Under the pieces are notes generated by a model, which saw nothing but the letters and a program-made list of their open reading frames with translations, was not told where the DNA came from and made no database searches. From Halopenitus salinus (GTDB taxonomy: Archaea > Halobacteriota > Halobacteria > Halobacteriales > Haloferacaceae): a DNA stretch of 64,000 bases. Location of the stretch: positions 176,941 through 240,940 of the forward strand of contig NZ_JBHSXL010000008.1 of NCBI RefSeq assembly GCF_042662125.1, in the 5' to 3' direction. Positions 32,957-42,032 of this stretch are shown here, piece after piece (position 1 is the first letter of the stretch; each line of letters starts with the position of its first letter). Position numbers and translations under genes: made by a program.

Positions 32957-33619
32957 GACGGTAAGAAGCGTTCCCCACGTCCGATACCGGTCGACCATCG
33001 CCTCGCGCGTCTCCCAGTCCTCGGTGGGGAACTCCTCGGCCGGCGGGATCTCCGTCTCGCGGTCGGGGATCGCGTCCTGTGCGGCGACGAACAGCCCCGC
33101 CTCGCGGAACGCCTCGCGATACTGCGCGCGGTTCCACAGGGTCATGTCCACGGAGATCTTCTCCTGCCACTCGTGGGTGTGCTCGCTCTCGGCGAAGAAG
33201 TTGACGGCACAGTAGAACGTCCCGCCGGGTTTGAGGACGCGTCGAACCTCCGAGAGCGTCGAGTGGGGGTCGCTCGCGTAGTAGAACGCCTCCATCGAGA
33301 AGACGTGATCGACGGCGTCGTCGCGAAACGGGAGCGCGTCGAAGTCGCCGACCAGAAACTCGATCGCCGCGTCGTCCGTGTACTCGCGGGCGTTCCGAAC
33401 CATCTCCGGAGCGCCGTCGAGACCGTATCCGGATCCGATGTCCCGTTCGCGAAGGGCGCGAAGCGCGTATCCCGATCCGGTGCCGAGATCGACGACGGCG
33501 TCGCCCGGTTCGACCGGCATCCGGGCCAGAACGTGTTTCGCGGTGTGCCAGTGTCGCCGCTCCATGCCCCGGTCGCGTCCCTCCGCCGCCCAGTCGTCGA
33601 ACTCCTCGCGAACGCTCAT
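32939..33619 (-). CDS. SAM-dependent class I methyltransferase
   Basis: A 226-residue methyltransferase. The SAM-binding motif I is VVDLGTGSGYALRAL, motif II/III regions include DFDALPFRDDAVDHVFSMEA and the post-motif RVLKPGGTFYCAV. It resembles the ubiquinone/menaquinone-type Methyltransf_11 family; the substrate is unknown. The C-terminus GVSPE lies within a tandem hairpin repeat. The ATG at 33619 is chosen over 33625 as MSVREEFDDWAAEGRDR looks like the conserved start. Confidence 0.85.
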   Translation of the reverse strand: MSVREEFDDWAAEGRDRGMERRHWHTAKHVLARMPVEPGDAVVDLGTGSGYALRALRERDIGSGYGLDGAPEMVRNAREYTDDAAIEFLVGDFDALPFRDDAVDHVFSMEAFYYASDPHSTLSEVRRVLKPGGTFYCAVNFFAESEHTHEWQEKISVDMTLWNRAQYREAFREAGLFVAAQDAIPDRETEIPPAEEFPTEDWETREAMVDRYRTWGTLLTVGVSPE

Positions 33620-33746
33620 ACTCAACGTGCGTGCGGCGAGGTGAAAACCGGTTCGGACGCTCGGACTCGGAGCGCTCGGTCGCGTCCAACGGGACCGACC
33701 GCGTTTCCAACGGCGGATTTTTGACCCAGGGGAACCGACGCGGCGT

Positions 33747-34190
33747 ATGAAACGACCGCGGGCGCTCCGCCGGCCGAACTTCCGGATCGCGGACTCGGCC
33801 CAGCAGACCGTCGGCGGGTTCCTGCTTGCGGGACCCTTCGTCGTGACCGAGGAGGTGTGGGTCCTCGCGAGGGGGATGAACGCGATCCAGGCCGTCCTGA
33901 CGGCCGGCGTCGTCGCGGCGATCGGATACGCGGCGCTCTACCGGGCCGACACCGGCCGCGAGCCCGAGGAGGAACAGGCGGTCGCCGGGATCCCGATCCG
34001 GTTTCTGTCGCTGATGACGGTGTCGTTCGGATCGGTGTTAGTTCTCGCGCTGCTTTTCGACGCGCCGGAGACCTTCCTGATCGACCAAGGGATGACCGGA
34101 CGGGCGGTGTGGATCACGACCGCGAAGGCGGTCACCGTCGGCGCCGTCTTCAGCGTCGTCGGGGCGGCGACGGCCGACAGCGTGTTCTGA
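33747..34190 (+). CDS. DUF2391 family membrane protein
   Basis: A 147-residue polytopic protein with four predicted membrane segments. ADSAQQTVGGFLLAGPFVVT, EEVWVLARGMNAIQAVLTAG and WITTAKAVTVGAVFSVVGAA AT-DSVF match the DUF2391 family (about 130-150 residues in haloarchaea). No catalytic motif and no operon partner are apparent; function is unknown. It is divergent from the methyltransferase gene with 127 bp between. Confidence 0.75.
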   Translation: MKRPRALRRPNFRIADSAQQTVGGFLLAGPFVVTEEVWVLARGMNAIQAVLTAGVVAAIGYAALYRADTGREPEEEQAVAGIPIRFLSLMTVSFGSVLVLALLFDAPETFLIDQGMTGRAVWITTAKAVTVGAVFSVVGAATADSVF

Positions 34191-34285
34191 TCGTTGCTGG
34201 ATGCGGTTGCGGAATCAAAGGGTGCCTCCCGGGATCGATCTCGCGCCTGCAAACCAGTTAAGTCCGTTCGGGGGTAGCGGCGTGT

Positions 34286-34867
34286 ATGGAGTACACGTTG
34301 GCCATCGAGAACGGCCCCGAAACGATCCCCGGCGGCACCGGACTGCTTTTGATACACCCGAGCATCGGCGAGACCGACCGCATCGACACCGACTTCCTGA
34401 AGGCCGATACCGACGCGTTTCTCGTGGTCTCGACGCGGACGACGGCCCGCGAGGTCGAACAGAAGCTCGAGTACTACGACGTCGACGAGTCGACGGCGAC
34501 GATCCTCGATACGATCTCGGTCGAACGGGGATACTCGCGACGGTCCGGCGACGACGTCCACTACGTCGCCTCGCCGGACGACCTCGACGGCGTGGTCGAC
34601 TCGATAGAGCGCTTCCTCGCGGAACACGACGGGAAGCTCCGCGTCTCGATCGACTCGCTGACGGAGATGGCCTACTACGCGGACGAGGAGGCGGCACAGG
34701 AGGCGGCCGCCTCGATCCTCGAGCTGCTCGACGAACACGACGCAGTCGGGCTGTTTCACCTCTCGAAGGAGGTCCACGACGACGCGCACATCGATCGGTT
34801 TCGGGAGCTCTTCGACGGCGTCGTCGACCTGCAGGCGGACGGCAGCGTGACGGTCGAGATGCGGTAG
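34286..34867 (+). CDS. DUF7090-type protein, RecA/KaiC-like fold without Walker A
   Basis: A 193-residue protein whose layout resembles haloarchaeal KaiC/RecA-like pseudo-ATPases: TGLLLIHPSIGETDRIDTDF in place of a P-loop, FLVVSTRTTAREVEQKLEYY, LRVSIDSLTEMAYYAD as the degenerate Walker B strand, and GLFHLSKEVHDDAHIDRF. I match it to the conserved haloarchaeal DUF7090 family; function unknown. The upstream promoter has AACCAGTTAAGTCC at about 34253-34266. It is convergent with the DUF7089-type gene. Confidence 0.7.
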   Translation: MEYTLAIENGPETIPGGTGLLLIHPSIGETDRIDTDFLKADTDAFLVVSTRTTAREVEQKLEYYDVDESTATILDTISVERGYSRRSGDDVHYVASPDDLDGVVDSIERFLAEHDGKLRVSIDSLTEMAYYADEEAAQEAAASILELLDEHDAVGLFHLSKEVHDDAHIDRFRELFDGVVDLQADGSVTVEMR

Positions 34868-34908
34868 CGATCAGCGATCGTTCATCACGATCCGCCCACC
34901 ACCCACCA

Positions 34909-35733
34909 CTAATCGCCGTCCAGCGCCTCGAGCGTGCGTTCGGTCCAAGCCACCGCGTAGTCGGGCCCGTGTTCGAGGTAGACCGAGGCGTCGAGGGCCG
35001 CGAACGGCGCCGGGAGGTCGAGGTCGTGGCGGACCGCGGAGCAGGCGTACTCGGTCGCGGCGGCGAAGTCGGTCTCCCCGCGGGCGATCCGTCCGGGGAG
35101 CGCCTCGAGGCGATCGGTCAGTCGATCGCCGGCGTCAACCCACGCGTCGTGGAGCCGGTCGTGTTCGCCCGCCCACCCGGCGAAGGTCTCGCGGGTCACG
35201 AGGCCGATCCAGGCGTCGAAGAGCGCGTTGGCGATCTGATAGACGTCCGCCGGCCCGGGATCGCCGAGGGCGTCGGTGCCGCGTATCGCGGCGTCGAGAT
35301 CGCGGTATCGCTCGCCGAAGAAGGGGAGAAAGTGGTCCGGGATCGCGGTTCCGTTCGGGGCTTCCGCGCCGATCTCGACGAGGGCGCGCGCGATCAGGAA
35401 CGCGAGGAAGTCGTCGGGCGTGTGCTCGCCGCGGCGCTTGCAGATCACCGTCTCCGGAACCGTCTGATCGGTCCAAACGACGGTCCCGTCGCCGGGCATT
35501 CCGACGGTGAAATCCCCGCCGCAGTAGCGGTACAGAACCTGTGGCGCGTCCTCGGGGAGCCAGTCGGTCGGGTGGCTCGCCGGATCGAGTCGATCGACGA
35601 GGAGCCCGAGGTCCTCGGCCGCGGCCGGCGGGATCGTCTCGAAGTCGGCGTCCGCATCGAGGACCGGAGTCCCCGGCGCGTGCGTCGACCGAACCGCCTC
35701 GAGGTCCGCCGGAAGCTCGCGCGTCGAGAACAT
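34909..35733 (-). CDS. DUF7089-type haloarchaeal protein
   Basis: A 274-residue soluble, helical, acidic protein of unknown function beginning MFSTRELPADLEAVRSTHAP. Recognisable blocks are QVLYRYCGGDFTVGMPGDGT, FLAFLIARALVEIGAEAPNG and NALFDAWIGLVTRETFAGWA. I associate it with the family that neighbours the DUF7090-type gene in haloarchaeal genomes. It begins immediately after the stop of an upstream 29-residue membrane-protein gene (TGA directly preceding this ATG), so the two are almost certainly translated together. Confidence 0.65.
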   Translation of the reverse strand: MFSTRELPADLEAVRSTHAPGTPVLDADADFETIPPAAAEDLGLLVDRLDPASHPTDWLPEDAPQVLYRYCGGDFTVGMPGDGTVVWTDQTVPETVICKRRGEHTPDDFLAFLIARALVEIGAEAPNGTAIPDHFLPFFGERYRDLDAAIRGTDALGDPGPADVYQIANALFDAWIGLVTRETFAGWAGEHDRLHDAWVDAGDRLTDRLEALPGRIARGETDFAAATEYACSAVRHDLDLPAPFAALDASVYLEHGPDYAVAWTERTLEALDGD

Positions 35734-35823
35734 TCAGCCGAACGCGTACATCAGGACGATGAGGATCGAAAGAACAGCCGAGGCGCCGACCGTTCCGAGG
35801 ACGACCTTCGTTGGGGTGCTCAT
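35734..35823 (-). CDS. 29-residue single-pass membrane protein
   Basis: A short open frame, MSTPTKVVLGTVGASAVLSI followed by LIVLMYAFG, with one hydrophobic helix over residues 7-27. Its stop codon (35734-35736) abuts the start codon of the DUF7089-type gene, and it begins with a good ATG. The clear transmembrane composition and exact coupling support a real gene; no function can be assigned. Confidence 0.65.
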   Translation of the reverse strand: MSTPTKVVLGTVGASAVLSILIVLMYAFG

Positions 35824-35923
35824 ACCGTGGCTCGGATCGCCGGTCGCTTAAATCCATCCGGTTCGTCCCGAGACGGGAAGCTCCGGTGGATGTTTTTAAG
35901 TGTAGTTCGACCGATCACCGACC

Positions 35924-36358
35924 GTGCGCGTACGAGACGCCGTCGAGAACGACGCGGAGGCGATCGCGGCGCTGTCGGGACGGCCCGTCGACGCCGCTCG
36001 CGAGATGGTTCACGACCGCTCGGTCCGCGTGGCGGTCGCGAACGACGAGCCCGGATCGACTCGCGAGGCCGCCGAGGCGTCGGACGAACCGATCGGATAC
36101 GTCGCCTTCGACGCCCGCAGGGGTACCGTCCACGTGACCGGATTGGACGGCGATCGGACGGCGTTGAAACGCCTGTTGGAGGAGCCGAAACGCTTCGCGT
36201 CCGGCGAGGGACTGGCGATCGAGGCGATCGTGGACCGGGAGGAGACGGAGCGTCGAGAGCTGTTGGAGGATGCCGGATTCGATCGGGCGGGCGCTGGTCC
36301 ACGATTCGAGGGGACGCCGACGGTTCGCTATCGGATCGAGGTCGACGACCGACGGTGA
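35924..36358 (+). CDS. GNAT-family N-acetyltransferase-like protein
   Basis: A 144-residue protein with a GTG start (VRVRDAVENDAEAIAALSGR). The order of blocks (RDAxxxDAxAIAxL, PIGYVAFDARRGTVHVTGLD, LAIEAIVDREETERRELLED-AGF) fits the GNAT fold, although the acetyl-CoA pyrophosphate loop (Q/RxxGxG/A) is poorly conserved and may be degenerate. The substrate is unknown. It is divergent from the DUF7089 operon and convergent with the PolD small subunit gene. Confidence 0.6.
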   Translation: MRVRDAVENDAEAIAALSGRPVDAAREMVHDRSVRVAVANDEPGSTREAAEASDEPIGYVAFDARRGTVHVTGLDGDRTALKRLLEEPKRFASGEGLAIEAIVDREETERRELLEDAGFDRAGAGPRFEGTPTVRYRIEVDDRR

Positions 36359-36396
36359 TGCTGGACGGGAGAACAGCCCCGTTCGAGGAGATCCGA

Positions 36397-38172
36397 TCAC
36401 GAGAACTTGTGGACGGTCATCTCGAGCGTGTCGAGATCGAGGACGGGAGCGAAGCCGGCGTCGGGATCGATGTTGACGGACCGCTGGAAGTCGGTCTGAG
36501 CCTGCCAGCACCCGGAGTTGACCGCGAGCACGTTGTGGTACTTCCCCCAGCCGAGCTTGTGGACGTGGCCGGTGTGAAACACCTCGGGGACGTTCTCGAT
36601 CACCAGGTGGTCGCGCTCCTCCGGGGCCACCCGCGTGTGGCCGCCGAACTGCGGGGCGACGTGGCGCTTCTTGAGGAGCTGGTACATCGCCCGGTGGGGC
36701 TCGTCGTAGCTCGCCTTCTCGGCGGGGAGCTCCGCGATGACCTCGTCGAGCGAGACGCCGTGGTACATCAACACCGAGACGTTCTCGACGGTGACCATGG
36801 CCGGGTTCGAGACGATCCGCGAGTCGTGAGCGGACATGATGCCCCGGAGCTCCTCGTCGAAGGCGGGTTGGGGTTCCGCGAGCCGGACGGCGTCGTGGTT
36901 GCCGGGGATCATGACGACCTCGAGGTCGGCGGGAACCTCCTTGAGGTGCTCGGAGAACCGCTCGTACTGCTCGTAGATGTCGACGATGTCGAGCTCCTCG
37001 TCCTGGTCGGGATAGACGCCGACGCCCTCGACCATGTCGCCGGCGATGAGCAGGTACTCGATCGCCTCGGCCTCCTCGGTGTGGAGCCAGCTGGAAAACG
37101 ACTGCCAGGCGTCCCGCATGAACTCCTGGGAGCCGACGTGAACGTCCGAGATGAGCGCGGCCTGGACCTGCCGGTCCGCGAAGCTCGGCTGGAACGTCCG
37201 GGGGACGTCCGGGAAGTGGACCGAATCCGCAAAGAGGATCCCGGCGTCGTCCGAGAGCGTCCCGTCGATCGCGAGACACTCGTCCAGGAGGATCTCGTCG
37301 ACGAGGTCCGCGATCCCCTTATCCTTCATGATCAACGCCGGAAACGTCCCCGTGGTGTCCTCGAGTTCGACGAGCCAGTGGCCGGACTTCGTCGATCGCA
37401 CGTCGTTGACGAGGCCGATCATCGCCGCGTCGCTGCCGCCCGGCATGTCCGCGATCGCGCTGGCCGGCCGGTGGTTGACGCGGCCGCCGAGCAGCCTCGA
37501 GAGCCGCTCGTACCGGTCACGGAAGGTTCTGACGAAGTCGGCGTATTCCCCCGTACCGGTGCTTCGCCCGGTCATGTCGTCCGCGATCTCGATCGCCCGT
37601 TCCACGGGAGCCGATCGTTCCGTGGACGTCGATCGCTCCGTGGGGGTGTTCGGGGCCTCCGTGGAGGCGTTCGGGCCCTCCGTGGCGGTATCCGGACCGT
37701 CCGTGGTCGGGCCGGGACCGTCCGTGGATGACGCAGGTGATTCCGCGGACACGGTCCGGCCGCCAGGGGGCGCGGAATCTCGATCGGAAGCGGTGTCGGT
37801 CGTCCTCCCCTCCCCAGGCGAACCGATCGATGTTCCCTCGCGTCCGCGATCGAATTCGTCCGTCTCCCGATCGGCTTCCGGGTCGACTTTGTCCCCGTGT
37901 GTAGACCCCTTCGTTTCAACTGGAGATCGGCGTTCCGATTCGCCGGATGGATCGGCGGTGGTTCGAGTCGAAACGGAGGGGTCCGACGACGTGACGGAGC
38001 GGACGTGGTCGGCGGTGATCCGGAGTGCGTCCTCGGGAGCCGTCTCGACGACGTCCTCGAGCGTGGCGTCCGGGTCGCCCGCGTTCGCGATCAGCGTGAC
38101 GGCCTCGCGCTCGGCGTTGTAGCCGCGGTCCGCGAGCTCGGCCACGATCCGGGAGGTCGTCTCGAGTGGCAC
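36397..38172 (-). CDS. polD1: DNA polymerase D small subunit (DP1)
   Basis: A 591-residue exonuclease-like subunit of archaeal replicative polymerase D. The C-terminal calcineurin-like phosphoesterase domain has all signature motifs: LISDVHVGSQEF, LIAGDMVEGVG, VMIPGNHDAVRL and HTGHVHKLGWG, which coordinate metals for 3'-5' proofreading. An N-terminal helical domain (residues 1-60) is joined by a 130-residue acidic, Ser/Thr/Pro-rich linker containing repeated TDGP/STE words. The GTG at 38172 is the likely start. It is co-located with the signal peptidase and Orc1/Cdc6 genes beside the origin, an arrangement recurring in haloarchaea. The linker coding region contains an ORB-like element. Confidence 0.9.
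   Translation of the reverse strand: MPLETTSRIVAELADRGYNAEREAVTLIANAGDPDATLEDVVETAPEDALRITADHVRSVTSSDPSVSTRTTADPSGESERRSPVETKGSTHGDKVDPEADRETDEFDRGREGTSIGSPGEGRTTDTASDRDSAPPGGRTVSAESPASSTDGPGPTTDGPDTATEGPNASTEAPNTPTERSTSTERSAPVERAIEIADDMTGRSTGTGEYADFVRTFRDRYERLSRLLGGRVNHRPASAIADMPGGSDAAMIGLVNDVRSTKSGHWLVELEDTTGTFPALIMKDKGIADLVDEILLDECLAIDGTLSDDAGILFADSVHFPDVPRTFQPSFADRQVQAALISDVHVGSQEFMRDAWQSFSSWLHTEEAEAIEYLLIAGDMVEGVGVYPDQDEELDIVDIYEQYERFSEHLKEVPADLEVVMIPGNHDAVRLAEPQPAFDEELRGIMSAHDSRIVSNPAMVTVENVSVLMYHGVSLDEVIAELPAEKASYDEPHRAMYQLLKKRHVAPQFGGHTRVAPEERDHLVIENVPEVFHTGHVHKLGWGKYHNVLAVNSGCWQAQTDFQRSVNIDPDAGFAPVLDLDTLEMTVHKFS
37901..37926 (-). promoter_or_regulatory. ORB-like sequence inside polD1
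   Basis: The bottom strand reads TCTCCAGTTGAAACGAAGGG then GTCTAC, closely matching the origin recognition boxes near 41985 and 42190 (TCCAC-CGAAACGAAGGGG). It lies within coding sequence for the acidic linker about 3.6 kb from the origin and could titrate or nucleate Orc1 binding. Confidence 0.55.
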
Positions 38173-38323
38173 GTCAGACCGCAGGGGAAGCGGGGCCAAA
38201 AGAATGCCGAACGGGGAAGCTTCCGAACGGGGGAACGCGGATCGACTCGAAAGCGAAGTCGAACGGAAGAACGCCTCGCTCGACCCAGAACCTTCAAACC
38301 GGAACACGACGAACGGACGGGTA

Positions 38324-39397
38324 ATGGGTTCGGGAGGAGGTCGATCGGACGAGCCGTCGGGCGATCGAACGGGGACGGAGAACGTCCGATCCGACCGCTC
38401 CACCGAGGAAGCGGCGAACGGTGAAGACGGGAGCGGAGAAGCGGGAAACCACGACGTCGATTCCGGGGTTGGAGCCGAACCGGATCCAAGAGTCAGTTCC
38501 GATCCGGACCGCAGTCCCGAGAGACGAAGTCTCGAGAGCGAATCGGCCGACCCGATCGACGGCTTCGAGTGGAGCCGAAACGAAACTCGAGAATCGATCG
38601 AAAACGAGAATTCGGGCGCGACGGGCGCCATCCGACGGTTCCTCTCGGCCGACCGGGGGCCGGCGATGTGGATCCGCGAGATGGCGACGAGCGTGTTGAT
38701 CGTGCTTCTCGTCGGGTTGCTCCTGTTCGGAGTGAGCGGGGTGTGGCCGCCGATGGTGGCCGTCGAGTCGGGAAGCATGGATCCGAACATGGTGAAAGGC
38801 GACCTGATCGTGGTCACGGATCCGGGACGGTTCGCCCCCGAGGCGGCGACGAACGATCGGGGGATAGTGTCCTACGAGCGCGGGGAGGACGCCGGATATC
38901 GTTCGTTCGGGACCTACGGGTCCGTAGTGGTGTTCTCCCACCCGGGACGGATCGGGTCGCCGATCATTCACCGCGCCAGGTTCCACGTCGAGGGGGGAGA
39001 AAACTGGGTCGATCGGGCGGACGAGCGATACCTCGGGAGCCAGGATTGTTCGGATATCACCCACTGTCCCGCCCCGCATTCGGGATACATCACGAAGGGG
39101 GATGCGAACTCGCGGTACGACCAGGTGAACGGGGTCGCGCCGCCGGTTCGATCCGAATGGATAACCGGCGTTGCTCGCGTTCGGATCCCCTACCTCGGCT
39201 GGCTCCGACTGATCGCGACCGGAGAGGCGACGACCGAGGAGTTCTTCGACACGGTGATCCGAGGACAGGGGACGGTCGCGTCCGTTCCGGACCCCGGAGG
39301 ATTCGAGGATTTCGATCCGATCGACGGGATCGATCCCGTCACCGTCACGGTCGGCGGGGCCACGGCGATCACGTACGGACGGGTCCGGGGGACGTAA
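38324..39397 (+). CDS. Signal peptidase I (archaeal S26B type)
   Basis: A 357-residue membrane peptidase, likely the housekeeping enzyme. A long acidic, Ser/Arg/Glu-rich N-terminal region (about 115 residues) precedes the single membrane helix SVLIVLLVGLLLFGVSGVWP. Catalytic Ser151 is in VESGSMDPNMVKGD, His216 in PIIHRARF, and TKGDANSRYDQ carries the conserved Asp. The C-terminal part ends PVTVTVGGATAITYGRVRG. The ATG at 38324 is chosen, as the open frame upstream lacks homology. It is divergent from polD1. Confidence 0.82.
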   Translation: MGSGGGRSDEPSGDRTGTENVRSDRSTEEAANGEDGSGEAGNHDVDSGVGAEPDPRVSSDPDRSPERRSLESESADPIDGFEWSRNETRESIENENSGATGAIRRFLSADRGPAMWIREMATSVLIVLLVGLLLFGVSGVWPPMVAVESGSMDPNMVKGDLIVVTDPGRFAPEAATNDRGIVSYERGEDAGYRSFGTYGSVVVFSHPGRIGSPIIHRARFHVEGGENWVDRADERYLGSQDCSDITHCPAPHSGYITKGDANSRYDQVNGVAPPVRSEWITGVARVRIPYLGWLRLIATGEATTEEFFDTVIRGQGTVASVPDPGGFEDFDPIDGIDPVTVTVGGATAITYGRVRGT

Positions 39398-39459
39398 GCG
39401 GCCGAGAACTGACCCGACGGATTTCGACCGATCGGCCGATCGGACGGATCAGTCGTGGA

Positions 39460-41520
39460 TCAGTTGTCGAATCGAGCCTGAACGAACGGCTGGGCGTTCT
39501 CGATGTCGCCGAGCCGCGAGTCCGACAGGAGGACGGCCTCGGTCTCCTCGAGCGGGACGGAGAGGCTCATCTCCTTGGTCCGGCCGTATCGGCCCTTCGA
39601 GACGACGACGGCGTTGACGATGCCGAGCATGTCGAGTTCCGAGATGAGGTCGGTCACGCGACGCTGGGTCAACACGTCGGCGTCGATCTCCTCACAGAGG
39701 CGTTTGTAGATGTTGAACACCTCTCCCGTGTTGATGTTGTGGACGCCGTTCTTCTCGAGGAGGATGATCGAAAAGAGGACGATCTTGCTCTGGGTCGGAA
39801 GCGTTCTGACCACCTCGACGACGCGGTCGAGTTCGATCTTGTCCTGTGCCTGTCGGACGTGTTCCTCGCCGACGATCTCGGCCTGTGACCGCTCGGCCAG
39901 CTCGCCGGCTGTCCGGAGGAGATCGAGGGCGCGTCGGGCGTCACCGTGCTCCTGGGCGGCGAAGGCCGCACAAAGCGGGATCACGTCGTCGGTGAGCGCG
40001 TCGGGTTTGAACGCCACGTCGGCGCGGTGCTGGAGGATGTCACGGAGCTGGTTGGCGTCGTAGGGCGGAAAGACGATCTCCTCCTCGCCGAGGCTCGATT
40101 TGACCCGGGGATCGAGGAAGTCGGTGAACTTCAGGTCGTTCGAGATCCCCATGATCGAGATCCGGGAGTTGTCGAGCTCCGAGTTCATCCGCGAGAGGTT
40201 ATACAGCGTGTCGTCGCCGGACTTCTCGACGAGCTTGTCGATCTCGTCGAGCATGATGACGACCACGCGCTCGCGATAGTCGACCGCCTCGAAGAAGGTC
40301 GAGTAGACGCGGTCGGTGGGCCATCCGGTCATGGGCACCTCCTCCATGTCCGCCGCGTCGTCCTCGAGTTCGGCGATCCGGTCCTCGATCGCCTCGACGT
40401 CGTCGAACTCGGAGCCGGCGATCGGGCCGGATGGATCGGCGGCATCGCTTGAGGCGGAATCGGTGGAGACGGAATCAACGGGAGTGGAATCGGTGGAGGT
40501 GGAATCGCCGGAGGTCACGCCGTCGTCCGGAGCGGAGTCGGAGGCGGAAGCGGCGTCGGCAGTGGAGTCGAAACGGTCGTCGACGGGGTCGGAGTCGTCC
40601 TCGAGACGTGATCGGAGCTCCCGAAGTTCCTCGATCCGGTCGTCGATGACCGCCTCGTTCTGCTCGATGAACTCGTTGGCGAGCTGCGCGAGCACGCGGT
40701 ACTGTGTATCGGTCACCTCGCAGTTGATGTACTGAACGTCGCAGGGAACCTCGTACTTCGTCGAGGTGGACTCGAGCTCGTTGGAGACGAACTTGGCGGA
40801 GGCGGTCTTTCCGGTGCCGGTCTTTCCGTAGATCAGGATGTTGGAGGGGGTCTCCCCGCGAAGCGCGGAGACGAGAATCGTGGCCATCCGGTTGATCTGG
40901 TCGTTCCGGTGTGGAAGCTCACGGGGGGTGTAGGAGGGTCGAAGCACCTCCTTGTTCTCGAATATCGGCTCCCCGGAGAGCAGGTCGTCGAAGAGGCCCT
41001 GCGTCTGTTCGTCGCCGTCCTCGTCGTCGAGAACCACGCCGTCGAGGTCGACGTCCGGCGAGGAGCGATCGCGACTCGAGGGATCGGGTGAATCGACGTC
41101 GGCCCCGATCGATCGGCCGGTTTCGGATGGCTTCGGGTTCCCCGCGGAGTCCGGGATCACGTTCGTCTCCGCGTTCGGATTCGTGTTCGTCTCCGCGTCG
41201 TCATTCACCCCGGTGTTCGGAATCGTCTTCGTGTGGACATCGGTCAGTACATCGTCGTCACCGGGTACATCGTCGTCAGCGTCGGTCGTGGCGTCGTCTA
41301 TGACGCCTGACGTCACATCGCCATCGTCGTCACGTTCGTCGTCATCCCCGTCACGAGCGTCGGCTTCTCCATCACGTTCGTCGTCCTGTTCCTCGTCCTG
41401 TTCGTCGAGATCCTCGACGGGATCGGATCCCGACTGGGCCGTGGATGGATCCTTTCGCGTCGAACTATTCGAACCGGTTTCGTCGATCGCCTCCCCCTGT
41501 GTCGTGTCGTTTTGACCCAT
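39460..41520 (-). CDS. orc1: Orc1/Cdc6 replication initiator
   Basis: A 686-residue AAA+ origin-binding protein. An acidic, probably disordered N-terminal extension (about 1-165) precedes the ATPase: YTPRELPHRNDQINRMATIL, Walker A IYGKTGTGKTASAK (about residue 235), Walker B VVIMLDEIDKL (about 423), SRISIMGISNDLKF (sensor 1) and GDARRALDLLRTA (sensor 2). A Ser/Thr/Asp-rich insert (about 325-375) separates the Walker motifs. The C-terminal winged helix has RVTDLISELDMLGIV. Typical archaeal Cdc6 proteins are about 400 residues; the extra length lies in the two acidic regions. Transcription is away from the origin next to it. Confidence 0.93.
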   Translation of the reverse strand: MGQNDTTQGEAIDETGSNSSTRKDPSTAQSGSDPVEDLDEQDEEQDDERDGEADARDGDDDERDDDGDVTSGVIDDATTDADDDVPGDDDVLTDVHTKTIPNTGVNDDAETNTNPNAETNVIPDSAGNPKPSETGRSIGADVDSPDPSSRDRSSPDVDLDGVVLDDEDGDEQTQGLFDDLLSGEPIFENKEVLRPSYTPRELPHRNDQINRMATILVSALRGETPSNILIYGKTGTGKTASAKFVSNELESTSTKYEVPCDVQYINCEVTDTQYRVLAQLANEFIEQNEAVIDDRIEELRELRSRLEDDSDPVDDRFDSTADAASASDSAPDDGVTSGDSTSTDSTPVDSVSTDSASSDAADPSGPIAGSEFDDVEAIEDRIAELEDDAADMEEVPMTGWPTDRVYSTFFEAVDYRERVVVIMLDEIDKLVEKSGDDTLYNLSRMNSELDNSRISIMGISNDLKFTDFLDPRVKSSLGEEEIVFPPYDANQLRDILQHRADVAFKPDALTDDVIPLCAAFAAQEHGDARRALDLLRTAGELAERSQAEIVGEEHVRQAQDKIELDRVVEVVRTLPTQSKIVLFSIILLEKNGVHNINTGEVFNIYKRLCEEIDADVLTQRRVTDLISELDMLGIVNAVVVSKGRYGRTKEMSLSVPLEETEAVLLSDSRLGDIENAQPFVQARFDN

Positions 41521-41549
41521 TTCCAACCCCTCTGTTTCATGTGGAGAAC
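41521..41549 (-). promoter_or_regulatory. Origin recognition box adjoining the orc1 start
   Basis: Bottom strand reads CTCCACATGAAACAGAGGGG followed by TTGG, fitting the haloarchaeal ORB pattern (TCCAC...GAAAC...GGGGT). It directly abuts the orc1 start codon, so Orc1 binding could autoregulate its own gene. Confidence 0.7.
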
Positions 41550-41675
41550 ACCCCGAAGGGAGCGGAGATATCGGCGTTGGGCGGCATGAACCCGATGGAT
41601 ACGTGAGATCGCTCGAGACGGGGCGTCCAGATGATGCAAGCGAAACAGATGTGCACATACGGTAAAAGTATTGTC

Positions 41676-41700
41676 CTCTCCAATTGAAAGGAAGGTGGGT
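41676..41700 (+). promoter_or_regulatory. Weak ORB-like sequence
   Basis: The top strand reads CTCTCCAATTGAAAGGAAGG and continues TGGGT. It keeps the TCCA-GAAA-GAAGG skeleton but lacks the central ACG and the full G tract, so it may be a degenerate box. Confidence 0.4.
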
Positions 41701-41963
41701 GTGACGAATGGATCGAAGGTGTGGTGAACGGATCGATCCCACAGGCTCATGTCGCGAGAACGCTGCTAGTCAACGATCGGGACGGATTATCAGCGATTCA
41801 TAAACCGTCGATAGTTTCGATAGTCAACGTGTGCCTTGGTCTGCAAGGAATCCTCCGAAGCGGACAACGAGTACTGTCCGATCAAATATCGATCGACGTG
41901 GCCTGATCCTCTGCACTCGGTCGATCACGCCTTTTTCCCTTCGTCTTCTTCCATCCATCCACC

Positions 41964-41994
41964 GACCCCCCACCCCTTCGTTTCGAGTGGAACC
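41964..41994 (-). promoter_or_regulatory. Strong ORB, left arm
   Basis: Bottom strand: GGTTCCACTCGAAACGAAGG then GGTGGGGGGTCGG. It includes the full core and the long G-string, and is inverted relative to the box at 42185-42216 with the AT-rich region between them. Confidence 0.85.
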
Positions 41995-42032
41995 AGAAGG
42001 GAAGACGTTGGACGTGAGCTCGAAGTGGATTC

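Noticed and set aside
34201..37731. A 1176-codon frame on the plus strand
   Set aside because: It runs antisense or out of frame to at least five recognisable genes including polD1, and its composition is Arg/Gly/Asp repetitive without domain motifs.
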